This document shows, one piece after another, positions 17,685 through 26,611 of a stretch of DNA of 64,000 bases. The notes beneath the pieces were generated by a model, which saw nothing but the letters and a program-made list of their open reading frames with translations, made no database searches and was not told where the DNA came from. Location of the stretch: assembly GCF_040639655.1 (NCBI RefSeq), contig NZ_JBFAAI010000001.1, forward strand, positions 186,001 to 250,000, in the 5' to 3' direction. Made by a program: the position numbers and the translations under genes. Every line of letters starts with the position of its first letter. Position 1 is the stretch's first letter. Source of the stretch: Actinoplanes sp040639655. Its GTDB lineage: Bacteria; Actinomycetota; Actinomycetes; Mycobacteriales; Micromonosporaceae.

Positions 17685-19421
17685 TCAGCCGGCGAACGAG
17701 TAGACGACGTACTTCTCCTCGGCGGCGCACGCAAGCACCGAGGTGTTCCAGGAGCAACTGTCCGACCGCACGTCGAGGACCTGGCCCAGCTCGCTGATCT
17801 GGCCGGGCTCGTCGCCGACGTGGAAGCCGGACAGCGTACGGTCGCTCACCGACGTGGTCAGGTCCTCCGAGAAGCGCAGCACGTTTCCGGCGTCGAGCCG
17901 GACCGCGAGGGTCGTGTCGGACCAGACCTGCCTGCCGTCCACGATCAGCGTGGTGCCCTCGTCGCCGATGGCGAGCACCCCGGTGTCGCCCACCGGTACG
18001 AGCCGTTCCGCCTTCGGCACCTGCAGGCTCCAGGCGCCCTCACCGCCGACCGCGACGACCTTGGCCTCGGCCGCTTCGTAGCCGGGGTTCTGGATGAGGC
18101 ACAGCAGCTTCCCGCACGGCCCGAGCCATTTGACGTCGTCCTTGGCGTCGGCGTTGTGCACGATCCGTGGCTCCTTGGCCAGGTCGGCCAGGTCGTACTC
18201 GAGGATCCGTTTCGGGGTGCCGGTCTCCAGGACGTACAGGCGCCCGTCGTACGCCACCGTCTTGTCGCTGCTGGAAGCCACATTGGCCCGCGTCTGAAGG
18301 CTGTCGCCGGAGTCCACGTCGCGAACCGTCACCATGCGGTCGGCGTCGAACTGGACGAACCGCCCGTCATCGGCGAGGTCGGGTGCGAACGGCCGCCCGG
18401 TGCTGCCGGCCGGCCCGGTCAAATTCTTCGGCGTCAGGACCGGTGCGATCGCCGTGGCGTCCGGGTCGGCCTGCGTCCACTTCGGCCCGCCGTCGCGCCA
18501 TCCGAGGCCGAGCAGTCTCTTGCCCTCCCGATCGGAGACCACCAGCGCCTTGTCACCCGGGATGACGTCGTCGTTGTAGCCCAGTCGCCGCTCCCAGAGC
18601 AGCTTGCCGTCCTTCGGGTCGAGCACTGCCATCCGGCTGGTGCTGGTCGAGGAGTCGATCCCGGAGAAGAGCAGCAGCGCCGACGGTGTCGCGATCATCC
18701 GGTCCCAGGTGGTGGCCTGCCCGGCGGCGTCACTCTCCCAGAGCGGCTTGTCGCCGGACCCGGTGTCGGCGGCGACCACGTGCAGCCGGCCGTCGCTGCC
18801 GGCACTGGCGAAGTAGGCCCGGTCGCCGAGCACCTCGGAGTCGGTGAAGGACGAGGCGATCGGTACGGCCGGGGTGATCTGCTTGATCAGCTCGACCCGG
18901 TGGTAGTCGAGTGCCGGGTAGCCGGGCCAGAAGTAGACGGTGGCGGCGACGGCGACAGCGGCGACCGTGGTGGCCGCCCCGCCGATCAGCAGCCACTTAC
19001 GAGCCGGCGCGGGCTTCGCGGCGGCCGGTTCCGAGGCGGGTCCGGAGGCCGGGCCGCCGGCGCCGGGGACGGTCCAGGTCGACTCCGGATGCGGGTGCGC
19101 GGTGTAGCCGCCGGGCTGCCCGCCCGCGGCGATCGCGGCGGCCTCGGCGGCGGCCCACGGGTCGACCGGATCCGCGTACTCGATCTCCGGCTTGGTGGGA
19201 GCGTCCCGCGGGTCGACCGGTGCCGGCGGGTTCTCGATCTTCGGCCGGGTGGGGGCGTCCCGAGGGTCGACCGGTGTCCGCGGGCTCTCCTCGACGGTGG
19301 CCGGGGTGGGTGTCGGTGTCGCGGCCTCGGACACCCCGGTCGCATAGCGGACGCCCGGCGGCGGGCTCACCGGCTGAGTCGCCTCCGGAGGCTGCGTCGC
19401 GTCATCTGCCGGACCCGCCAT
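17685..19421 (-). CDS. Membrane-anchored PQQ-like beta-propeller protein
   Basis: 578 residues from ATG at 19421, which has GAAGGGCGGGA just upstream; a GTG at 19442 would add seven residues. The first ~130 residues are Pro/Thr/Ala-rich and disordered, with a repeated PVDPRDAPT unit. One transmembrane helix (WLLIGGAATTVAAVAVAATV) follows, then an extracytoplasmic domain of propeller-like blades such as LDPKDGKLLWERRLGY. Topology is N-in with a large outside domain, so a sensor or scaffold at the membrane is plausible; no catalytic motif is visible. It faces the ABC ATPase across a shared terminator. Confidence 0.75.
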   Translation of the reverse strand: MAGPADDATQPPEATQPVSPPPGVRYATGVSEAATPTPTPATVEESPRTPVDPRDAPTRPKIENPPAPVDPRDAPTKPEIEYADPVDPWAAAEAAAIAAGGQPGGYTAHPHPESTWTVPGAGGPASGPASEPAAAKPAPARKWLLIGGAATTVAAVAVAATVYFWPGYPALDYHRVELIKQITPAVPIASSFTDSEVLGDRAYFASAGSDGRLHVVAADTGSGDKPLWESDAAGQATTWDRMIATPSALLLFSGIDSSTSTSRMAVLDPKDGKLLWERRLGYNDDVIPGDKALVVSDREGKRLLGLGWRDGGPKWTQADPDATAIAPVLTPKNLTGPAGSTGRPFAPDLADDGRFVQFDADRMVTVRDVDSGDSLQTRANVASSSDKTVAYDGRLYVLETGTPKRILEYDLADLAKEPRIVHNADAKDDVKWLGPCGKLLCLIQNPGYEAAEAKVVAVGGEGAWSLQVPKAERLVPVGDTGVLAIGDEGTTLIVDGRQVWSDTTLAVRLDAGNVLRFSEDLTTSVSDRTLSGFHVGDEPGQISELGQVLDVRSDSCSWNTSVLACAAEEKYVVYSFAG

Positions 19422-19542
19422 GTTCCCGCCCTTCTCCGCCACATCGGCAGGTCATGGTACCCAGCCCGGCATCGATGATCAGTCGGGCGAGCGGTCGGGC
19501 ACCGGAGCCGAAACGACTGCCGAGTCGTGATTGACGCCTGGC

Positions 19543-19548
19543 TATCGT
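19543..19548 (+). promoter_or_regulatory. -10-like box for a leaderless GNAT transcript
   Basis: TATCGT lies six bases before the ATG at 19555, with no ribosome site between. Confidence 0.4.
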
Positions 19549-19554
19549 GGCGAC

Positions 19555-19971
19555 ATGCGCATCGAACGAGTAACCGCCGAGGCTGACGTCCATCGGGCGG
19601 CGGACCTCTTCGACACGGCCCCGATCGAGTCGGTCACCAGGCGATTCCTCAGCGACCCGACCCACCATCTGCTGCTCGCCTACGATGACGCGGACCGGCC
19701 GGTCGGCATGATCACCGGTGTCGAGACGACCCATCCCGACAAGGGCACCGAGATGCTGATCTACGAGCTGGGCGTCGCCCCGGTGGCCCGGCTGCAGGGC
19801 GTCGGCTCCGCGCTGGTCGACGCGATGGCCGAGCTGGCACGGAAGAACGGCTGCTACGGCATGTGGGTGGCGACCGAGAGCGACAACAAGGCTGCCCTGG
19901 CCACCTATCGGCGGGCGGGTGCCGACGAGGAGATGACGTTCACCCTGCTGAGCTGGGACCTCACGAAGTGA
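19555..19971 (+). CDS. GNAT-family N-acetyltransferase (AAC(3)-I-like)
   Basis: 138 residues, one GNAT domain that would transfer an acetyl group from acetyl-CoA to an amine. The acetyl-CoA motif A region is IYELGVAPVARLQGVGSALV (Q/RxxGxG/A as RLQGVG). The end, TESDNKAALATYRRAGADEE, resembles the AAC(3)-I aminoglycoside acetyltransferase subfamily, but many such proteins do not touch antibiotics and the substrate is unproven. ATG at 19555 is preferred because a -10-like box stands six bases before it. The 3' end overlaps the convergent gene at 19961 by 11 bases. Confidence 0.85.
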   Translation: MRIERVTAEADVHRAADLFDTAPIESVTRRFLSDPTHHLLLAYDDADRPVGMITGVETTHPDKGTEMLIYELGVAPVARLQGVGSALVDAMAELARKNGCYGMWVATESDNKAALATYRRAGADEEMTFTLLSWDLTK

Positions 19972-20464
19972 CTCCGGGGCCGGCCGCGACCGGGGCCGGC
20001 GGACGGTCCGAGGCCGGCCAGACGTACGGCAGATCGTCCGGCACGTCCGGGCCGAAGAGCGGCCGGTAGAACGCCGGGTCCTTGCGGATCAGCGCGGAGC
20101 GGTGGCTCAGGTGCAGGTCCGCGTCGTCGAGCCAGGGTGGCAGGTCACCGGCCTCGGCGAGGGCGGGCTGTGACCGTACGTCCTCGATGCCGATCGCCCC
20201 GCGCAGATCGGTGACCAGCGTGGCGGCGCAGGTGTCCGCATTGCCGCCCTCGGTCCAGACCGCGCACATGTCGAGGCCGTACCGGACCAGGGCCTCCTCG
20301 TACCCGTGCCACATCTTGACCGCCGGGTGGTGCCGCCAGCCGTAGCCGGGCCGGACCAGGCCGCGCAGCACCTGGATCGCCTCGACCCGCTGCTTGCCGA
20401 GCCGTTTCGGGTCGAGGACACGGGCGGACGCCAGAAAACCGGGGAGCGGCAGGAACGTCTGCAT
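19961..20464 (-). CDS. MSMEG_6728/Pyr_excise-like protein
   Basis: 167 residues. The N-terminus MQTFLPLPGFLASARVLDPK followed by RLGKQRVEAIQVLRGL is the hallmark of the protein family related to T4 pyrimidine-dimer DNA glycosylase (Pyr_excise) as annotated in Actinobacteria (MSMEG_6728). The later segments HPAVKMWHGYEEALVRYGL and HLSHRSALIRKDPAFYRPLF also fit. DNA-repair activity is a family label and is not demonstrated for these bacterial homologues. No ribosome site is clear. Convergent 11-base overlap with the GNAT gene. Confidence 0.8.
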   Translation of the reverse strand: MQTFLPLPGFLASARVLDPKRLGKQRVEAIQVLRGLVRPGYGWRHHPAVKMWHGYEEALVRYGLDMCAVWTEGGNADTCAATLVTDLRGAIGIEDVRSQPALAEAGDLPPWLDDADLHLSHRSALIRKDPAFYRPLFGPDVPDDLPYVWPASDRPPAPVAAGPGVTS

Positions 20465-20500
20465 TCTCCGATTCTCCGCCGCCGGCGGCCGGACCTCACG

Positions 20501-20992
20501 TCAACTCACGTAGATCGCGTCGGTCCCGTGGTTGGTGAGCCGGCCGTCGTAGGCACTGATCCGGCTGATCGCCCGGCCGTCCCGGAAGACGAGCTGCAGG
20601 CCGTGCTCGATCTCCCACGAGCACTCGCACTCGACCGAGAGATAGACCCGGCCGTCCTCGAACTCGATCCGCACGACCGGCCCGAAGGTGACGTGTTCCC
20701 AGATCCGGGTCCGGTCGGCGACCCGGGTGTACGGGTATCCCTCGGCCTCGAAGAAGTCGGTGACGTCCCGGTAGTACTCGTAGACGTCGGGCGCCGCCGC
20801 GGTCAGTGCCGCCGCGTCCAGATCGAGGAACGCGGCGACGGCACGGTGCACCTGTTCCGGGCCGGCCGCGTACCCGTCGGGGTCGGCCAGGGTGAAGACA
20901 CAGGACCTGCCGAAGAGCGGGACCGGGACCGGTGCGCTGCTGTGCTCACCCTCCTCGTCGAGGGTGAGCGGGCCGAGGCGGGGAATGTCCAT
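20501..20992 (-). CDS. DUF6985-like hypothetical protein
   Basis: 163 residues, acidic, no signal peptide. It shows the pattern of small DUF6985-like proteins: an N-terminal strand pair (IPRLGPLTLDEEGE), a helical middle (DVYEYYRDVTDFFEAEG), and beta-rich segments IWEHVTFGPVVRIEFED and VYLSVECECSWEIEHGLQLV, the last with the characteristic Trp-Glu-His-Gly-Leu-Gln. These families often include immunity-like or SMI1/SUKH-context proteins, but no toxin gene is beside this one. A leaderless start is likely (TAGGGT six bases upstream). Confidence 0.65.
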   Translation of the reverse strand: MDIPRLGPLTLDEEGEHSSAPVPVPLFGRSCVFTLADPDGYAAGPEQVHRAVAAFLDLDAAALTAAAPDVYEYYRDVTDFFEAEGYPYTRVADRTRIWEHVTFGPVVRIEFEDGRVYLSVECECSWEIEHGLQLVFRDGRAISRISAYDGRLTNHGTDAIYVS

Positions 20993-20998
20993 TCCGGA

Positions 20999-21004
20999 AC
21001 CCTA
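20999..21004 (-). promoter_or_regulatory. -10-like box for a leaderless transcript (DUF6985-like gene)
   Basis: On the minus strand TAGGGT is followed by six bases and the ATG at 20992. Confidence 0.45.
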
Positions 21005-21024
21005 CGGCGCGGGGCGGACATGTG

Positions 21025-21062
21025 AGAGCGCGCGCCGCGTCGACGTCGCGGGCGCGCGCTCT
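21025..21062 (-). terminator. Hairpin after the secreted Pro/Ala-rich protein gene
   Basis: A 12-bp stem (AGAGCGCGCGCC with GGCGCGCGCTCT) 12 bases beyond the stop of the gene at 21074-22072, without a T-run. Confidence 0.5.
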
Positions 21063-21073
21063 TCTCGCGGGCC

Positions 21074-22072
21074 TTACTTCTCGGGGGCCACGAACCCGTC
21101 GACCGGCTCCTCGTGGAGCCGCGGGTCGTCGATGGCCGGGTCGCTCGCCGGCTTCGGCTGCTCGCCGGTGCTGAACCCGGCGGGCGCGGACGGCTGGGCC
21201 GGGGCGCTGGTGGCGTCGATACCGGCCGACGCGCTCGGCGATGCCGTGGCCGGTTCGGCGGCCGGCGTGCTGCCGTCGTCCGGCGTGCTGCCGTCGTCCG
21301 GCGTCGCCTGGGCGGACCGGGCCGTCCGGAGCGGTTCCCCGCCCATCGGCAGGCCGGAGACGCCGGACTGGAAGTCCACGATCTCCTCGGACAGGGTACG
21401 GACCGGGAATGCGCCACCGAGCCCGCCGAGCAGCGGGAACTCGGACCGGGCCCGCTCGAGCCGCTGGCCGGCGATCGGGCGCTCGTCCGGGGCAGGCGTC
21501 CGGGTGACCGGCACCGACGACACGCCGGACGGGGTCAGGCCGCCGAAGCCGCCGAGCGCCCGGCCGACGAGCCCGTCCACCGGCATGTTGGCGACCTGCA
21601 GCTTCTGACCGGCCAGCGGCATCGGGACACCCTGTACGGGCAGGCCACTTAGCGGTCCGGAGGGCGTCTGCCCGGTCTGCGGAAGGGTGCGGAGCACGTC
21701 GGCGGAGGGTACGAGCCGGCCGTTGGAGCGCTTGACGTTCCGGTTCGTCGCGGCCTTGGTGTCCTCCAGCCGCGGCGTTCCGTCACCGCCGGGCAGCTGC
21801 ATCAGCTTGCGGCCGGGGCCGGGTTCGAGCTGGACCAGCGGCTGGCCGCTGAGCGGGTCCGACGCGATCGGGCTGCCGAGACGCCAGCCGTTGGTCGGTT
21901 CCAACGCGTATCCGAGGGCGGTGTTCAGGGGGCCCTGGGCGGAGCCGGGGGCGGCCGCCGGCGCGGGGGCTCCAGGGGCTCCGGGGGTGGGGGGCTCGTC
22001 GGCCCAGGCGGGCGCCGCTCCGAGAAACAGCATTCCGCTCGCGATCGCTCCGGCACACCACAACTTGCGCAC
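21074..22072 (-). CDS. Secreted hypothetical protein, Pro/Ala/Gly-rich
   Basis: 332 residues from GTG at 22072, which has AGGAG seven bases upstream; a GTG at 22090 would add six residues but has no ribosome site. Signal peptide: RKLWCAGAIASGMLFLGAAP-AWADEP. The mature part is low-complexity with many short hydrophobic Gly/Leu/Pro segments (GGLGGAFPV, GLVGRALGGFGGL) and paired TPDDGS repeats near the C-terminus. No anchor, enzyme motif or known family is visible. It resembles the secreted Gly/Leu/Pro-rich surface proteins common in Actinobacteria, but that is only an impression. It is divergent from the channel-like gene at 22188. Confidence 0.75.
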   Translation of the reverse strand: MRKLWCAGAIASGMLFLGAAPAWADEPPTPGAPGAPAPAAAPGSAQGPLNTALGYALEPTNGWRLGSPIASDPLSGQPLVQLEPGPGRKLMQLPGGDGTPRLEDTKAATNRNVKRSNGRLVPSADVLRTLPQTGQTPSGPLSGLPVQGVPMPLAGQKLQVANMPVDGLVGRALGGFGGLTPSGVSSVPVTRTPAPDERPIAGQRLERARSEFPLLGGLGGAFPVRTLSEEIVDFQSGVSGLPMGGEPLRTARSAQATPDDGSTPDDGSTPAAEPATASPSASAGIDATSAPAQPSAPAGFSTGEQPKPASDPAIDDPRLHEEPVDGFVAPEK

Positions 22073-22179
22073 TGATCTTCTCCTGGCCACATCGGACGGC
22101 GGTTCGGGTGATACCCACCAAGTCGGACATTAGGTGTCGGATGGGGAACGAGCGTCCCCACGAGCCGGTTCCGGCTGAC

Positions 22180-22185
22180 TACGAT
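22180..22185 (+). promoter_or_regulatory. -10-like box upstream of the two-RCK protein
   Basis: TACGAT ends eight bases before a GTG at 22194 and two before the GTG at 22188. This spacing favours a leaderless start at 22194. Confidence 0.35.
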
Positions 22186-22187
22186 TC

Positions 22188-23945
22188 GTGAACGTGAGTG
22201 CCGCGCCGACCGAAAAGATCCACACCCGTTCCGAGTCCGATGAGGACAGCCGGCCTCACCTGGTGCTGTGCGGCGCCGATGCGCTGGTGTACACGCTTGC
22301 CGAGGAGCTTGCCAACGCACGGCACCGGATCAGGATCACGGTGATCACTCCGCACCGGATCCGGCCGGATGTGCCCGACCTCGCCCAGCTCGCCGACCGC
22401 GGGGTGGAATGGCTCAAGGCCGACCGGCTGGACGAGCGGGCCTTCCGCGATGCCGGCCTGACCGGGGCCTCCGCGCTCGCCCTCGTCATGCCGGACGACA
22501 TGGTCAACCTGCACGCCGCGCTCTGTGCCCGCGAGGTCGAGGCCCAGCTGCGCGTGGTGGTGCGGATGTACAACACCGGACTCGGGCAGAGCGTGGTCCG
22601 GCTCTTCCCGGACTGCGCGGTGCTGTCCGACGCCGAGATGGCCGCGCCCGCCTTCGTCGCGGCGTCGCTGGGGGAGGTGGCTCCGACCCACTTCCGGCGC
22701 GCCGGTCGTACGCTCTATGTCGCTCATCGCTCGGACGTACCGGAATCCTCGGTGGTCCTGACCCTGACCACCGCCGACGGCGGAGTGTTGCCGGCCGGCC
22801 CCGGCGCGGCCGCGAAGCCGGACGATCTGGTGCTGGCCGAGGCCACCGGCCGCCCGGCGGGGGAGGACGTCACCAGCAGGCTGCTGCGGCGGGCCGGACG
22901 CCGCCGGCGGCCGGGACGCGCCATCGGCCGTGCCCTGCGTGCCGCACTCAGCCGCAAACTCGGCATAGCCGTCCTGATCACGCTGGCCACCACCCTCGTC
23001 GCCGGGCTGGTGCTGACGAGGTTCGACGACGGGCAGGGGCACGGCCTCTGGGAGTCGATCTACATGACGCTGCTGACCGCGGTCGGCTCGTCCGATGTGG
23101 AGGTCGACCGCAATCCGGTGGCGCAGGCCGCCCAGCTCGTCCTCACCATCGCCGGCCTCGCCCTGATCCCGCTGATCACGGCCGCGGTGGTGGACGGCAT
23201 GGTCAACGCCCGGCTGGCGCTCAGCCAGGGCCGGATCGCGGGTGAGATGAGCGACCACATCGTGCTCGTCGGCCTCGGCAACGTCGGCACCCAGGTACTG
23301 CGCCAGCTCACCGACCTCGGCCTGCGCGTGGTGGCGATCGACCGGACCGCCGACGCCCGCGGTGTGAAGAGTGCCCAGCGGCGCGGCGTACCCGTGATCG
23401 TCGGTGACGCCTCCGCCGAGGTCACCCTGCGGGCCGCCTCGATCGACACCTGCCGGGCGCTGGTCGTGCTCTCCACCGACGACACGGTCAACCTCCAGGC
23501 CGCCCTGCAGTCCCGGCTCGCCCGGCCGGACCTGCGGGTGGTGCTGCGGCTCTTCGACGACGACTTCGCGCAGCGCGTCGAGACCGCGTTCCAGATCAAC
23601 ACGTCCCGCAGCGTGTCCCGGATCTGTGCGCCGGTCTTCGCCGCCGCCCTGCTCGAACGCGACGTGCACGCCACCATCCCGGTCGACCGGCACTCGGTGC
23701 TGGTCGCCACGGTGACCGTGGCGGCGATGTCCCCCTTGGACGGAGCGCCGCTGGAACACGCCGACCACCCCGGCGAGGCCCGGGTGCTCGGCATGTCAGC
23801 GGCCGGCCAGCAGTGGGTCGACTGGGTGCCGGACCCCCGCCGGGTGCTGGCCGAGGGCGACCAGATCCTGGTGGTGGCCCGCCGCGGCGGCCTGCGGGCA
23901 CTCGCCGAGCTGGCCAGCCCGCCGTTACAGCGTCCCGCTGAGTGA
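22188..23945 (+). CDS. Ion-channel/TrkA-like protein: RCK - two-TM pore - RCK
   Basis: 585 residues from GTG at 22188 (583 if GTG at 22194 is used). An N-terminal RCK/TrkA_N-like domain (about 23-220) with ITVITPHRIRPDVPD and MPDDMVNLHAAL; a basic linker; TM1 at about 258-277; a pore-like segment at 288-304; TM2 at about 313-335; then a second RCK with an intact Rossmann motif LVGLGNVGTQVL (359-370) and STDDTVNLQAAL. This RCK-pore-RCK order is that of CASTOR/ion-channel DMI1-like proteins. The filter region reads LLTAVGSSD instead of TVGYGD, so K+ selectivity is doubtful. Role in ion homeostasis is inferred. The 3' end overlaps the convergent DUF4032 gene by 21 bases. Confidence 0.85.
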   Translation: MNVSAAPTEKIHTRSESDEDSRPHLVLCGADALVYTLAEELANARHRIRITVITPHRIRPDVPDLAQLADRGVEWLKADRLDERAFRDAGLTGASALALVMPDDMVNLHAALCAREVEAQLRVVVRMYNTGLGQSVVRLFPDCAVLSDAEMAAPAFVAASLGEVAPTHFRRAGRTLYVAHRSDVPESSVVLTLTTADGGVLPAGPGAAAKPDDLVLAEATGRPAGEDVTSRLLRRAGRRRRPGRAIGRALRAALSRKLGIAVLITLATTLVAGLVLTRFDDGQGHGLWESIYMTLLTAVGSSDVEVDRNPVAQAAQLVLTIAGLALIPLITAAVVDGMVNARLALSQGRIAGEMSDHIVLVGLGNVGTQVLRQLTDLGLRVVAIDRTADARGVKSAQRRGVPVIVGDASAEVTLRAASIDTCRALVVLSTDDTVNLQAALQSRLARPDLRVVLRLFDDDFAQRVETAFQINTSRSVSRICAPVFAAALLERDVHATIPVDRHSVLVATVTVAAMSPLDGAPLEHADHPGEARVLGMSAAGQQWVDWVPDPRRVLAEGDQILVVARRGGLRALAELASPPLQRPAE

Positions 23946-25142
23946 CTCCGCCTCGACACCCAGCACGGCCTGCTCGTCCGGCTTGTTGACCAGCACGTCG
24001 GTGAGGTAACCGTGCACCGCGGGACCCATGCCGACGTCCCGTCCGGCCTTCTCGGAGAGCAGCCACTTGTGCTGGATGATCTGCGAGAACACCTCCTGCG
24101 GCTCCAGCTTGCGGCGCAGACTCACCGGCACGGCCCGGACCACCGGCTCGAACACCTCGGTGAGCCAGCGGTGCGCGGCCTGCTGCTCGTCGGTGAGGTG
24201 GCTCTCCGCGCGGTAGGCGTCCAGGTCGTTGAGCAGCTGGCGGGCCTGGTTCTCCTCGGCGTCCAGGCCGGTCAGGCGCATCAGGCGGCGGGCGTGATGG
24301 CCGGCGTCGACGACTTTGGGCCGGACCAGATAGCCGCCGTCGACGGTCGACATCGAGACCTCGGCGATGTCGAAGCCCATCTCGTTGAGCCGGCGGATGC
24401 GCCGCTCGATGTGGTGCCGGGCGTCCTTCGCCACCTCCTGCTCGTAGGTGACCTCGTGCCACAGGCGCTCGTAGCGCGCGACGATGTCGTCGACCACCGC
24501 CAGCGGATCGATCGACTCGTGCAGCAGCTCGGCGGCCTGCAGGTCCAGACACTCGCCGAAGATGTTCAGCCGGAGGATCTCGATGTCCTCGCTGCGCTGC
24601 CCCTCGGACAGCTTCGGGTACAGATTGCCGGTCTCCGCGTCGACCAGATAGGCGGCGAAGGCCCCCGCGTCCCGCCGGAACAGCGTGTTGCTCAGGGAAC
24701 AGTCACCCCAGGAGAAACCGGTCAGGTGCATCCGCACCACCAGCGCGGCCAGGGCGTCGAGCAGCCGGTTCATCGTGTCCGGCCGCAGAACCCGGGAGAA
24801 CAGGGCGCGGTACGGCAGCGAGAACTGCAGATGCCGGGTCACCAGCACGGTCTCCAGCGGCTCGCCGTCGCGGGTCTGCCGGTCGGTGGCGATGGCGACC
24901 GCCTGCACGGCCGGGAAGTCGATCCGCTCGAGGGCGCGGAGCAGGTCGTACTCCTTCTCGGCGATCCGCTCCCGGGTCTCCTTCATGGCGTAGACCACAC
25001 CGTTGAGCTTCACGAACCGGACGATGTGCCGCGAGATGCCCTGAGGGAGCGCGACCAGATGATCGGCGGGCCAGTCCTCCAGCGGAATGTGCCACGGCAG
25101 ATCCAGCAGCGCGGGGTCGATGAGGGCGGAGGTGATGCGCAC
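23925..25142 (-). CDS. DUF4032 protein with kinase-like N-terminal domain
   Basis: 405 residues from GTG at 25142 (an upstream GTG at 25184 would add 14). The N-terminal half looks like a lipopolysaccharide-kinase/protein-kinase-like fold: a beta-strand/Lys segment (VKLNGVVYAMKETRERIAEK) and a catalytic-loop-like MHLTGFSWGDCSLSNTLFRR followed by YLVDAETGNLY in the DFG position. The C-terminal half, including EMGFDIAEVSMSTVDGGYLV and VFSQIIQHKWLLSEKAG, is the DUF4032 domain of Actinobacteria. Substrate is unknown. The gene is divergent from the secreted protease. Confidence 0.8.
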   Translation of the reverse strand: MRITSALIDPALLDLPWHIPLEDWPADHLVALPQGISRHIVRFVKLNGVVYAMKETRERIAEKEYDLLRALERIDFPAVQAVAIATDRQTRDGEPLETVLVTRHLQFSLPYRALFSRVLRPDTMNRLLDALAALVVRMHLTGFSWGDCSLSNTLFRRDAGAFAAYLVDAETGNLYPKLSEGQRSEDIEILRLNIFGECLDLQAAELLHESIDPLAVVDDIVARYERLWHEVTYEQEVAKDARHHIERRIRRLNEMGFDIAEVSMSTVDGGYLVRPKVVDAGHHARRLMRLTGLDAEENQARQLLNDLDAYRAESHLTDEQQAAHRWLTEVFEPVVRAVPVSLRRKLEPQEVFSQIIQHKWLLSEKAGRDVGMGPAVHGYLTDVLVNKPDEQAVLGVEAESLSGTL

Positions 25143-25231
25143 GGCTCCAAGTGTGCCGGTTCGTGCGGCGCGTCGTGCCCGCACGTGGCTCGTTACACAG
25201 GTGCGAAACGGCCCACGAGTACGGGAGTGGC

Positions 25232-26602
25232 ATGCGACGCAGGACAGGCATCGTCATCGGAACGTGCGCCGCCATGGCGCTGGCCGGGGTGGCCGGTGTG
25301 GTGGTCTCGGCGCCGAGCGGTGGTGATCCGGCCGGAATCCGGCACGAGACGGTGGCCGTGGCGCGTACCCCCGTGGCGGGGCAGCCGGCTCCGTCCACCG
25401 CCACCAGCGGCTCCGCCACCGCCGCCGCCCCGCCGGCCTCGATGTCACCGGTCCCGCGAACAACTTCCGCCACTGCCTCCACTTCGGGCAGAACCGTCGA
25501 ACCGGACAAGAAGGTTCTGGAGAAGGCGCAGGACCGGCGTCTGGAGTCGGCGAGGACCCGATCCACCGGACGGGAACGGATCGGACGGCTTCTCGAGGTC
25601 GACCGGCTGCTCGGCTACCTGGCCGGCCCGCAGCGGCAGGAGTTCGCCTACCCCGGCGCCTCCTACGTGAAGGTGCACTTCGACCGGCTCACCATGCTGC
25701 CCGGCGACTACGTGACCGTCTCCAACCCGGCCGGCACCGAGTCGTACCGCTACGAGAGCGACAGCGACGGCCGCTGGGCCATGTCGATCACCGGGGACAC
25801 CGCGATCGTCGAGGTGCATCGCCAGGTCAACCCGCTCGGTCTCGGCGACGTACTCGGCACCCTGGGCGTCGGCATCGACCGGGTGGCCCGCGGAGACGAG
25901 CGCAAGCCGGCGGCCGGACCGGGCCGGGAGGAGTCGGTCTGCGGCACCGACACCTCGACCGACGCGATCTGCTACCAGTCGAAGGACCCGGCCGCCTACA
26001 CCAAGTCGAAGGCGATCGCCCGGCTCCTGATCAACGGCACCGAACTGTGCACCGGCTGGCGGGTCGGCGCCAAGAACCGCATGATCACCAACAACCACTG
26101 CCTGACCACTTCGGACGAGGCGTACGACACCGAGGTGTGGTTCAACTATCAGTGCGCCAGATGTGGTGGTTACGACGTGTTCAAGCCGACGAAGGTCTGG
26201 GGCGATCAGGTCTTGGCCACCGACAAGACGTACGACTACACGCTCTTCACCGTCGACGGTTTCGAGACCGTGCGCAAGTTCGGCTACCTCACCCTCGACA
26301 CCACCCGGCCGAAGAAGGGCCAGGAGCTGTACGTACCGCAGCACCCGGCCGGGGAACCGGCCCGGATCGCCGGCAGCCAGGGTGAGGCGGCCGGCAACTG
26401 CGCGGTCGACAACCCCGACTACACCGGGTACGCCCCGCGCTCCGACGTCTCGTACTTCTGCGACACGGCCGGCGGTTCGTCCGGCTCGCCGGTCATCTCC
26501 CGCGCCACGAACAAGGTGGTGGCCCTGCACCACTTCGGCGGCTGCCCCAACTCGGGGGTGCGGGGCGATCTGCTGGCGGGACGGTTGCGCGCGTACCTCT
26601 AG
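25232..26602 (+). CDS. Secreted trypsin-like serine protease
   Basis: 456 residues; ATG at 25232 with GGGAGTGG upstream. Signal peptide (GIVIGTCAAMALAGVAGVVV), then a Thr/Ser/Pro-rich linker and a ~150-residue pro-region-like part (about 90-230) including HFDRLTMLPGDYVTVSNPAG. The protease domain shows the triad: His in RMITNNHCLTT, Asp in TYDYTLFTVDG, and Ser in DTAGGSSGSPVIS. Several Cys suggest disulfides and extracytoplasmic action. It is close to the peptidase S1 / glutamyl-endopeptidase-like group found in many actinomycetes. The PAP2 gene starts 10 bases after the stop but has its own -10-like box. Confidence 0.88.
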   Translation: MRRRTGIVIGTCAAMALAGVAGVVVSAPSGGDPAGIRHETVAVARTPVAGQPAPSTATSGSATAAAPPASMSPVPRTTSATASTSGRTVEPDKKVLEKAQDRRLESARTRSTGRERIGRLLEVDRLLGYLAGPQRQEFAYPGASYVKVHFDRLTMLPGDYVTVSNPAGTESYRYESDSDGRWAMSITGDTAIVEVHRQVNPLGLGDVLGTLGVGIDRVARGDERKPAAGPGREESVCGTDTSTDAICYQSKDPAAYTKSKAIARLLINGTELCTGWRVGAKNRMITNNHCLTTSDEAYDTEVWFNYQCARCGGYDVFKPTKVWGDQVLATDKTYDYTLFTVDGFETVRKFGYLTLDTTRPKKGQELYVPQHPAGEPARIAGSQGEAAGNCAVDNPDYTGYAPRSDVSYFCDTAGGSSGSPVISRATNKVVALHHFGGCPNSGVRGDLLAGRLRAYL

Positions 26603-26605
26603 GTT
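26600..26605 (+). promoter_or_regulatory. -10-like box for a leaderless PAP2 transcript
   Basis: TAGGTT, which includes the stop codon of the protease gene, is followed by six bases and the GTG at 26612. Confidence 0.35.
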
Positions 26606-26611
26606 GGAAGG

